Below, piece after piece: positions 1 through 5,257 of a stretch of 5,404 nt of DNA. The stretch covers positions 1 to 5,404 of the forward strand of contig JAIRPS010000240.1 of assembly GCA_031256885.1 (NCBI GenBank), given 5' to 3'. The stretch comes from Bifidobacteriaceae bacterium (GTDB lineage: Bacteria > Actinomycetota > Actinomycetes > Actinomycetales > WQXJ01). The notes beneath the pieces were generated by a model. That model was not told the origin of the DNA, searched no databases, and saw only the letters and a list, made by a program, of their open reading frames with translations. The number at the start of each line of letters is the position of its first letter. Position 1 is the first letter of the stretch. The position numbers and the translations under genes were made by a program.

Positions 1-164
1 TCACTGGCAGTGTTGCTTGTTCCGCCAAGCGGTGCCAGATCAGCAGCGTCAGCGGCCGTGCGGCCACTGGCTACCAGTGGGCTAACTGCCCAGACCAAGA
101 TCATTACCAAAGCGGCCAACCAAACACGATTGCTTGGCAAGCCAGCAAAACATTTGCGTTTCAT
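1..164 (-). CDS. N-terminus of an exported protein of unknown function (partial, runs off the left edge)
   Basis: Reading the minus strand from ATG at 164 gives 54 codons with no stop before the window edge. The product begins MKRKCFAGLPSNRVW, a basic n-region. A hydrophobic stretch follows at about residues 16-32 (LAALVMILVWAVSPLVA), then a small-residue, acidic region (SGRTAADAADLAP) typical of a mature secreted N-terminus. A signal peptidase I cut near VAS/GR (residues 31-33) is plausible; there is no lipobox cysteine after the hydrophobic core. The start is well supported by GGGAGG six bases upstream. The gene is divergent from the secreted-protein gene at 496 and has a long structured leader. 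The mature domain lies outside the window, so no function can be given. The hydrophobic stretch could instead be a membrane anchor. Confidence 0.75.
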   Translation of the reverse strand, partial: MKRKCFAGLPSNRVWLAALVMILVWAVSPLVASGRTAADAADLAPLGGTSNTAS

Positions 165-170
165 AAGAGA

Positions 171-176
171 CCTCCC
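171..176 (-). promoter_or_regulatory. Shine-Dalgarno site of the left-edge exported-protein gene
   Basis: The minus strand reads AGGGAGGTCTCTTATG. The core GGGAGG sits six bases before the ATG at 164, which is ideal spacing. It is the strongest ribosome binding site in the window and decides both the strand and the start of the left-edge gene. Confidence 0.75.
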
Positions 177-190
177 TGCGGTCATGTCAC

Positions 191-220
191 GCAGTCAGGA
201 GGACGGTCCCCCTGACGTAT
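191..220 (-). repeat. Leader hairpin copy 1 (GTCAGG...CCTGAC), REP-like
   Basis: Bases 194-216 form an inverted repeat with GTCAGG and CCTGAC arms and an inner GGAC/GTCC continuation. On the plus strand A200 faces C210, a mismatch. In minus-strand RNA the same position is a G-U wobble, giving a stem of about 10 pairs with a 3-base loop. The unit recurs 65 bp away at 256-285 with few differences, mostly in the loop. It ends 18 bases before the Shine-Dalgarno of the left-edge gene. No T-run follows, so it is not a classical terminator. It may be a regulatory leader hairpin or a REP/BIME-type dispersed repeat. Confidence 0.65.
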
Positions 221-227
221 CGATACG
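216..227. promoter_or_regulatory. 12-bp perfect palindrome, possible operator
   Basis: CGTATCGATACG is a perfect two-fold symmetric 12-mer wedged between hairpin copy 1 and the central inverted repeat, downstream of the predicted minus-strand promoter. Symmetry of this kind suits binding of a dimeric regulator, but no family-specific consensus is recognised. Confidence 0.3.
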
Positions 228-249
228 GCTGGCACGTCAATACGCCAGC
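228..249 (-). repeat. Central inverted repeat between the two hairpin copies
   Basis: GCTGGC at 228-233 is exactly complementary to GCCAGC at 244-249, with a 10-base loop. It lies between the two larger hairpins, so three stem-loops stand in tandem across about 90 bp. A six-pair stem could arise by chance, so its meaning rests on its position. Confidence 0.4.
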
Positions 250-255
250 TCGCAT

Positions 256-285
256 GCAGTCAGGAGTCCCGTCCCCCTGACATAC
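256..285 (-). repeat. Leader hairpin copy 2 (GTCAGG...CCTGAC), REP-like
   Basis: This is the second copy of the unit at 191-220. GTCAGG at 259-264 pairs with CCTGAC at 276-281. In minus-strand RNA the stem extends by a G-U and a G-C pair to about eight pairs with a 7-base loop. The flanks (GCAGTCAGGAG before, GTCCCCCTGAC after) match copy 1 exactly; the differences are in the loop and at the outer edge. If the promoter at 292-320 is used, this hairpin begins within a few bases of the transcript's 5' end. Confidence 0.65.
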
Positions 286-291
286 CTATAG

Positions 292-320
292 ATGGTAGGT
301 TGCCTGTCCAGCCTTGTCAA
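292..320 (-). promoter_or_regulatory. Candidate housekeeping promoter for the left-edge exported-protein gene
   Basis: On the minus strand a perfect TTGACA -35 box (320-315) is followed by exactly 17 bases and TACCAT (297-292), which fits the TAnnnT -10 pattern used by primary sigma factors. Transcription would start at about 285, giving a leader of about 120 bases that contains all three hairpins. An inverted repeat GTCAA-N5-TTGAC (316-330) overlaps the -35 box and could bind a regulator. No start has been mapped. Confidence 0.5.
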
Positions 321-440
321 CCACTTTGACCAGCAATTTTTCCAAGACTTTGGGCAGACTGCAGCCCACTTCAGTGCCCGCATTGTGGACAGCCTGGCGA
401 GATAAGAGGCAGCGCTAGTTCCTTTCACCTAACCTGATGC

Positions 441-486
441 TTGACAAACCGATGATCACCAAGGTCACAACATTGTTGAGAAGGGG
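441..486 (+). promoter_or_regulatory. Upstream signals of the 496 gene: TTGACA box and Shine-Dalgarno
   Basis: A perfect TTGACA lies at 441-446, but at 16-18 bases spacing the -10 candidates (GTCACA, TCACAA) are poor, so the promoter is uncertain. The ribosome binding site is better: GAGAAGGGG ends at 486, nine bases before the ATG at 496, and supports that start. Confidence 0.35.
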
Positions 487-495
487 CAAACCACC

Positions 496-1941
496 ATGTC
501 ACGTCATATCACCTCAGCATTCTTGGCAACTGCTTTGCTAGCCGTAGCCCTGACCGCCCCACCTGCACCGTTCGACCACCGCACCGCGCCAGCTGTTGCT
601 GCTACCGCCAGTCAGGCAGCGCAAACCGTGCATTTAGGCACAGTCAGCAAGACACAACAGCAGGGGCACAAGGCTAAAGCCAAAACGAAAACCACGACAA
701 TTAAAGGTAAAGTGGTTGATTCGCATGGCAAACCGGTGCGTAAAGGCTTTGTTGAAGTTTGGAAAAACCCGCCCAAACGGGTTCCCTACACGCAAGTGAT
801 TGACCGGACTGACCTGTTTGTCAAGGCAGTACCTATCTCCTCGAAAGGCACCTATAAGGTGACCGGCTTGTCAGCCAAAACCAACTACCGCATCATGGCA
901 GCTGCTGAAGGACATTTGACCACCTGGCTGTCGGGAGTGGCATCGAACTGGCCGGTGGGCAGCCGAGGAATCATCAAAACCGGCAAAGCTGGTTCCACAG
1001 CAACCGCTAAAACAGTCAAACTGGTGGCTGGCGGTGTCACCTTGAAAGGCAAAATCGCTGCGGCCAAACGCGACAGCGAACTAGAAGCTTTCGCCACCGA
1101 TCTGCTGGGCACCCGGCTAACCGGATCATTAGCCGGTCAGGGGGCTGCGGCAGATGTCAAACGGTTCAACCACTATGTTGAAGACCCGTTTGGCTCCAAC
1201 ACATACTTCACCGGTTTTGTTTTCAAAGACGGCAGCTACCTGGTACCCGGCGTGCCTCCAGCCATCACCATTTTGACAGTGGCTAATACTTTCGGTAAAC
1301 GTTCCAAGGTGCTAGCAGAAGACAAGCCAAAAATTGTGACCACCAACTTTGCCGCGCTTCCGCGCACCACGGTTTACGATAAAGCGGAATCATCAGCGGT
1401 TGCCCTCTACGGCTATTATGCTCCCGGTTATAACATTCGCGCGGAGGTGGTGCCAGCCTCCGGTTCAACTAGCGCCCCCGCTAATGCTGATGTGTACTGG
1501 ACTGACGGCACAAATCTGCTTGGTTCCGGCAAACTGATTGGTGTGACCGAATCAATGATTGGTAAACAAGTTTTTCCGTTGGTTCATTGGACAGCCAACG
1601 GCCATGACCTTGGTGTGACCGAATATGGCCGGGTGGACTCTGACTGGGTGCCAACCATTGCCCAAGTACCAATTGGCCGCCGCCTGGTGGCACCAGCCAA
1701 AATCTATGTTGGCGACACCATTTCGGCTGGCATGTCGCCGCCCGGTTGGACCAACACCTACCAGTGGTATCGCGGCACACAAGCGATTGAGGGAGCCACA
1801 TCCTCGAGTTATCGCGCCCAAGCTGAAGATGTTGGTTCGTTGCTGCTGGTGCGGATTGGGGCAATGAGTAGCGATGGTCGTTACGGTGAAGTGGTGGTGC
1901 GTTCACCACGCACTGAGGTTTTTCAGCGACACGGCGAATAG
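496..1941 (+). CDS. Secreted beta-rich protein with carboxypeptidase-regulatory-like and Ig-like domains
   Basis: The product has 481 residues and no recognised enzymatic motif. Residues 1 to about 36 form a signal peptide: MSRH, a hydrophobic core (AFLATALLAVALTAPP), and an AVAA/TAS-type cleavage region. A Lys/Gln-rich linker (51-70) follows. Residues 68-137 (IKGKVVDSHGKPV, then GTYKVTGLSAKTNYRI) match the pattern of carboxypeptidase-regulatory-like or transthyretin-like beta sandwiches. A second strand set begins near 178 (GGVTLKGKIAAA). Residues 195-395 are not recognised. Residues 400-471 (YVGDTISAG, YQWYRG, IEGATSSSYRAQAEDVG) resemble the Ig-like repeats common in secreted actinobacterial proteins. 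No LPXTG anchor, lipobox or C-terminal membrane helix is seen, so it is probably released or loosely bound. A role in surface adhesion or substrate binding is inference only. Confidence 0.85.
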   Translation: MSRHITSAFLATALLAVALTAPPAPFDHRTAPAVAATASQAAQTVHLGTVSKTQQQGHKAKAKTKTTTIKGKVVDSHGKPVRKGFVEVWKNPPKRVPYTQVIDRTDLFVKAVPISSKGTYKVTGLSAKTNYRIMAAAEGHLTTWLSGVASNWPVGSRGIIKTGKAGSTATAKTVKLVAGGVTLKGKIAAAKRDSELEAFATDLLGTRLTGSLAGQGAAADVKRFNHYVEDPFGSNTYFTGFVFKDGSYLVPGVPPAITILTVANTFGKRSKVLAEDKPKIVTTNFAALPRTTVYDKAESSAVALYGYYAPGYNIRAEVVPASGSTSAPANADVYWTDGTNLLGSGKLIGVTESMIGKQVFPLVHWTANGHDLGVTEYGRVDSDWVPTIAQVPIGRRLVAPAKIYVGDTISAGMSPPGWTNTYQWYRGTQAIEGATSSSYRAQAEDVGSLLLVRIGAMSSDGRYGEVVVRSPRTEVFQRHGE

Positions 1942-1987
1942 TTCGCACCGCGCCACCAGGTAAGTTACCCAAGATCGCTTCACCTGG
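1934..1987 (+). terminator. Inverted repeats after the secreted-protein gene (weak terminator candidate)
   Basis: Two inverted repeats follow each other. GCGAA-TAG-TTCGC (1934-1946) places the stop codon in the loop. CCAGGT (1956-1961) pairs with ACCTGG (1982-1987), with AAG/CTT continuing the stem past one bulged base. Neither is followed by a T-run, so intrinsic termination is doubtful. Confidence 0.25.
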
Positions 1988-1989
1988 CA

Positions 1990-1995
1990 TACAAT
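1990..1995 (+). promoter_or_regulatory. Possible -10 box for the acyl-CoA synthetase gene
   Basis: TACAAT is a good -10 hexamer 42 bases before the start at 2038. The matching -35 region is weak (TTACCC at 1965-1970, 19-base spacing). It fits independent transcription of the synthetase gene from the secreted-protein gene upstream. No strong Shine-Dalgarno precedes the ATG. Confidence 0.3.
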
Positions 1996-2037
1996 GAGCC
2001 GTCACCATGGACCTTACCAACCACCGACGGATCAACA

Positions 2038-3864
2038 ATGCGCGTATCAAACACCCCAGCCTGTGTTGAGGTTGACCCCACTTGGAACATTTGGACCCTG
2101 CTGCTGCGGCGGGTTGAGCAAAACGGCGACGGCACTGTCATTGAAGTTCAGGACAGCCCCGGCCAGTGGCGTCCCGTCAGTGCACGCCAATTCGCTGACC
2201 AGGCAGCGGCCATTGCTAAAGGGCTGATTGCTTTAGGTATCAACGCGGGCGACCGTGTGGCTATCATGTCACGCACCCGCTACGAATGGACCTTGCTTGA
2301 CTACGCCATCTGGGCTTGCGGTGGTGTGCCAGTACCGATTTATGAAACATCATCAGTTGAGCAGATCAACTGGATTTGTGCCGATGCCGGTGTGCGCGCA
2401 GTTTTTGTTGAAAACGCCGGGCATCGCCTACTCGTTGATGCTGCCAAAGCTGACTTGCCAAATTTGACGCAGCTTTGGCAGATTGACGCAGGCGATTTGG
2501 CGGCGCTTGAGCAAGTTGGCACGCCAGTGGCTGACCGCGAGTTAGACAATCGCCGCCAACAACCATGTCTTGACGACCTGGCAACCATCATTTACACCTC
2601 GGGCACTACTGGCCGTCCCAAAGGGACCGAACTAACCCATGGTAACTTTGTTCGTCTGGCCGAAAACACCCAATGGGATGAGTCCCCCACCACATTGAAC
2701 GATGTTGTTGCCAAACCGGGTTGCCGCACGCTGCTCTTCCTACCAATGGCTCATGTTTTTGCTCGATTCATCGCCGTTTTAGGTATCTCTTCGCAAACCG
2801 TGATTGGTCATTGTCCAGATACTAAAGATCTCATTTCGGCGCTCGGTTCTTTCAAACCGACCTTCCTGCTGGCGGTCCCCCGTGTACTTGAAAAAGTCTA
2901 CAATGCAGCCGAGCAAAAAGCCGGTTCAGGCATAAAACTGAAAATGTTCCGCCGCGCCGCTAAGGTTGCTATTGTTTATTCGCGCCAACTAGACGAATCT
3001 GGTCCCACCTTAGGGTTACGCATTCAACACCGCCTGTTTGACCACCTTGTTTACGCCAAACTACGCGCTACCCTGGGTGGACGCACTCGTTACGCGGTCT
3101 CGGGCGGTGCCCCACTGGGTGACCGTTTAGGCCATTTTTTCCGTGGTCTTGGTTTGACCGTATTGGAAGGCTACGGCCTGACCGAAACTACTGCACCAAT
3201 TGTTGTGAATCGTCCGGTTTGTCAAAAAATCGGTTCAGTTGGCCCACCTTTTTCAGGTTGCTCAATTTCCATTGCAGACGATGGCGAAATTCTCGCCAAA
3301 GGCGTCAACATTTTCCGCAACTACCACAACAACCTTGAAGCCACTGCTGATGCATTCACCAGTGACGGTTGGTTCAAAACTGGCGATGTTGGCTACCTCG
3401 ATGATGACGGCTATCTGTTCATCACTGGACGTAAAAAAGAAATCATTATCACTGCTGGTGGTAAAAATGTTGTGCCAGCGATTTTGGAGGATCGGCTGCG
3501 CGGCCATCCGCTGGTGTCGCAGTGTGTGGTGGTTGGCGACAACCAACCATATATTGCCGCTTTGATCACATTGGATGCTGAAATGCTGCCAGGCTGGCTG
3601 CGCATCCATGGTTTGGCCGATATGACAGTTGAGCAAGCCCGCGACAACAGCCAAGTTCACACATCTTTGGAACGGGCGGTGGAGCGCGCCAATCAGGCGG
3701 TTTCCCGCGCCGAATCAATCCGCCGTTTCACCATTTTGCCTGGTGATTTCACCGAAACCAACGGCTACTTGACACCTTCGTTGAAAGTTAAACGCACGCT
3801 GGTGCTCAAAGATTTCGCCCCGCAAATTGAGCAACTCTACGCCAATGGTTCAAATGCTCGCTAG
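2038..3864 (+). CDS. Long-chain fatty-acid-CoA ligase (AMP-forming), FadD15-like
   Basis: The 608-residue enzyme activates a long-chain fatty acid with ATP to an acyl-adenylate and then to acyl-CoA, feeding beta-oxidation or lipid synthesis. It acts in the cytoplasm or at the membrane face. The ANL-superfamily motifs are in order. The phosphate-binding loop is YTSGTTGRPKG (186-196). EGYGLTET (377-384) is the A5 motif. GDVGYLDDDGYLFITGRKKE (449-468) carries the ribose-binding Asp450 and the hinge region. LTPSLKVKR (578-586) holds the likely catalytic Lys583. Length matches the roughly 600-residue FadD15-type bacterial synthetases. The N-terminus (VEVDPTWNIWTLLLRRVEQ) fits the family, supporting the ATG at 2038 although its ribosome binding site is weak. 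The RAM-domain gene follows after 54 bases, so the two may share a transcript. The exact chain-length preference cannot be read from the sequence. Confidence 0.93.
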   Translation: MRVSNTPACVEVDPTWNIWTLLLRRVEQNGDGTVIEVQDSPGQWRPVSARQFADQAAAIAKGLIALGINAGDRVAIMSRTRYEWTLLDYAIWACGGVPVPIYETSSVEQINWICADAGVRAVFVENAGHRLLVDAAKADLPNLTQLWQIDAGDLAALEQVGTPVADRELDNRRQQPCLDDLATIIYTSGTTGRPKGTELTHGNFVRLAENTQWDESPTTLNDVVAKPGCRTLLFLPMAHVFARFIAVLGISSQTVIGHCPDTKDLISALGSFKPTFLLAVPRVLEKVYNAAEQKAGSGIKLKMFRRAAKVAIVYSRQLDESGPTLGLRIQHRLFDHLVYAKLRATLGGRTRYAVSGGAPLGDRLGHFFRGLGLTVLEGYGLTETTAPIVVNRPVCQKIGSVGPPFSGCSISIADDGEILAKGVNIFRNYHNNLEATADAFTSDGWFKTGDVGYLDDDGYLFITGRKKEIIITAGGKNVVPAILEDRLRGHPLVSQCVVVGDNQPYIAALITLDAEMLPGWLRIHGLADMTVEQARDNSQVHTSLERAVERANQAVSRAESIRRFTILPGDFTETNGYLTPSLKVKRTLVLKDFAPQIEQLYANGSNAR

Positions 3865-3906
3865 CAGTTTGCGGCATGATAGGAAAGTCCAGTTCGTCTG
3901 ATCTTG

Positions 3907-3912
3907 AAGGAG
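3907..3912 (+). promoter_or_regulatory. Shine-Dalgarno site deciding the start of the RAM-domain gene
   Basis: AAGGAG ends six bases before ATG at 3919. An in-frame TTG at 3904 would place this ribosome binding site inside the coding sequence, so ATG 3919 is the better start. Confidence 0.75.
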
Positions 3913-3918
3913 CATCAC

Positions 3919-4200
3919 ATGATTACCGCCATTGTCATGATCACCACTGACGCCAAGTCAATCCCGGAAGCCGCCCAGGCGATTGCCGAGGTTGAGGGTA
4001 TCAGTGAGGTTTACTCGGTGACTGGTGACACTGATCTGATTGCTATTGCACGGGTCCGCCGCCACGAGGAGTTAGCCGATGTGATTGCTGATCAGCTATC
4101 GAAAACTCCTGGTGTGCTGGGTACCGAAACATACATTGCTTTCCAGACGTATTCTCGCCACGACCTCGATGCTGCTTTCAGCTTAGGTTTGGACGGCTAG
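3919..4200 (+). CDS. Stand-alone Lrp/AsnC ligand-binding (RAM) domain protein
   Basis: The product has 93 residues from ATG 3919. It is almost entirely one RAM domain with a beta-alpha-beta-beta-alpha-beta layout: ITAIVMITT strand (2-10), helix 14-25 (IPEAAQAIAEVE), ISEVYSVTGDTDLIAIARV (28-46) with the characteristic G-D-D/Y-L turn, helix 49-60, and a last strand TYIAFQTY (71-78). The helix-turn-helix of full Lrp regulators, usually about 60 residues at the N-terminus, is absent. It is therefore not expected to bind DNA alone. RAM domains form dimers and higher oligomers and bind amino acids or related small molecules at subunit interfaces; the ligand here is unknown. It lies 54 bases after the acyl-CoA synthetase gene and its 3' end overlaps trpD on the other strand by 23 bases. 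Similar short RAM proteins occur near trpD in other actinobacteria, from memory. Confidence 0.88.
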   Translation: MITAIVMITTDAKSIPEAAQAIAEVEGISEVYSVTGDTDLIAIARVRRHEELADVIADQLSKTPGVLGTETYIAFQTYSRHDLDAAFSLGLDG

Positions 4201-5257
4201 CCGCCTGGCTGGCAACAACCCAGCGTTGCAGAAGGTTGCTGGCTGCTCCGGAATCAATCGCTTCAGCAGCAACCGTCAAGGCCGCACTGAAACGTTCAAC
4301 CAAAGTACCGGTGGCGGTTGCTGGAAATGTGCCGTCCGCCACCAATCCGGCCGCCGCATTGAACAGCACTGTTTGGCGGATTGGACCGTCTTGACCCGCT
4401 AAAACTTGACGGGCTATGGCAGCGTTAGTGGCGGCATCGCCACCACGTAAGTGATCGACCGTAATACGGTCAAGCCCAAGATCAGCATGACCGTCAATGA
4501 CATGCTCAACCACCTGCCCGGCAGTGACCTGCCAGATTTGGGAACGGCCAGTGGCCGCTAGTTCATCAAGACCGTCATCGAGCCCCCTGAAAACCAGGGC
4601 GGATACACCACGACCAGCTAAAACCGCAGCCATTATCGGTGCCATTGTTTGATCAGCGCAACCGATTGCGGCGGCACTGGGGGAAGCTGGATTAGTTAAT
4701 GGTCCAAGGAAGTTGAAAACTGTTGGCACGCCCAAACCGCCACGTGCCGGTGCTGCGTGACGCATTGACGGGTGAAAAACTTGGGCGAACAAAAAGGCGA
4801 TACCAACATCTTGGACAGTTTGCTCGAGCGCGCTGATGGGCAATGTTAGGTTGACTCCGAGCGCTTCTAGAACATCGGCTGAACCGCATTGTGATGAGGC
4901 TGCACGATTCCCATGTTTGACCACTGTTACATTGCAAGCCGCAATCACAATGGCTGCCATGGTTGACAAGTTGACTGTAAATGCGCGGTCTCCGCCGGTG
5001 CCAACAATGTCCAGGCAAGCGGAGGGCACGTTGATGGGGCGAGCATTTTGGAGCATACCGTCAGCTAGGGCACTGAGTTCAACAGCGGTGACTCCTTTAG
5101 CGCGTAAAGCAACCAGGAAACCCGCTAAAGCGATTGGTGAAGCATTGCCTTCCATCACTTCACTAATCGCCCAAGCTGCCTGTTCAGCCGTCAGGTCATG
5201 CCGGTCAAGCAGGGTGGTGATTAAACTTGGCCAGTTTTGGTTATGCGCTTCAGCCAT
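4178..5257 (-). CDS. trpD: Anthranilate phosphoribosyltransferase
   Basis: The 359-residue enzyme transfers the phosphoribosyl group of PRPP to anthranilate, the second step of tryptophan synthesis from chorismate, in the cytoplasm. Family motifs are clear: GTGGD (86-90) for PRPP, NLST (97-100), KHGNRA (114-119), SS-CGSADVLEALG (121-134), FAQ-FHPSMRHA (157-168), LGVPTVFNFLGPLTNP (175-190), DDGLDEL (227-233) with the acidic pair that binds metal, and FNAAAGL (299-305). No key residue appears lost. An upstream in-frame ATG at 5356 would add 33 residues unlike TrpD that overlap another coding frame, so ATG 5257 (MAEAHNQNWP) is chosen; this gives the usual family length. It starts inside the stop of the upstream gene (ATGGCTGA), suggesting translational coupling. 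No other trp gene is visible. Confidence 0.95.
   Translation of the reverse strand: MAEAHNQNWPSLITTLLDRHDLTAEQAAWAISEVMEGNASPIALAGFLVALRAKGVTAVELSALADGMLQNARPINVPSACLDIVGTGGDRAFTVNLSTMAAIVIAACNVTVVKHGNRAASSQCGSADVLEALGVNLTLPISALEQTVQDVGIAFLFAQVFHPSMRHAAPARGGLGVPTVFNFLGPLTNPASPSAAAIGCADQTMAPIMAAVLAGRGVSALVFRGLDDGLDELAATGRSQIWQVTAGQVVEHVIDGHADLGLDRITVDHLRGGDAATNAAIARQVLAGQDGPIRQTVLFNAAAGLVADGTFPATATGTLVERFSAALTVAAEAIDSGAASNLLQRWVVASQAASRPNLS

Larger units (their letters stand above)
165..495. other. Divergent intergenic region with leader hairpins and promoters
   Basis: These 331 bases separate two divergent genes for exported proteins. The half nearest the left gene (191-285) is packed with inverted repeats. 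A minus-strand promoter lies at 292-320. The half nearest the right gene (about 321-495) shows only a TTGACA box at 441-446, an inverted repeat GTCAA-N5-TTGAC at 316-330 beside the minus-strand -35 box, and the ribosome binding site of the 496 gene. Open frames here lack a convincing start and ribosome binding site, so I annotate no gene. Confidence 0.55.

Noticed and set aside
10..291. Plus-strand open frame of 93 codons across the left region
   Set aside because: It runs through the tandem hairpins, has no good ribosome binding site, and is antisense to a better supported exported-protein gene.
237..428. Minus-strand open frame of 63 codons starting at a GTG
   Set aside because: It has a weak start and unusual Trp/Cys-rich composition, and it spans the promoter and a hairpin.
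1481..2050. Long minus-strand open frame of 189 codons opposite the secreted-protein gene
   Set aside because: It is a shadow of the plus-strand gene: low-complexity, rich in Arg, Gln and His, with no ribosome binding site or domain.
3262..3660. Minus-strand open frame of 132 codons inside the acyl-CoA synthetase gene
   Set aside because: It lies wholly opposite highly conserved adenylation motifs and has no independent support.
4208..4260. GCAAC/GTTGC inverted repeats near the end of trpD as a bidirectional terminator
   Set aside because: The stems are short, lie within TrpD coding sequence and have no T-run.
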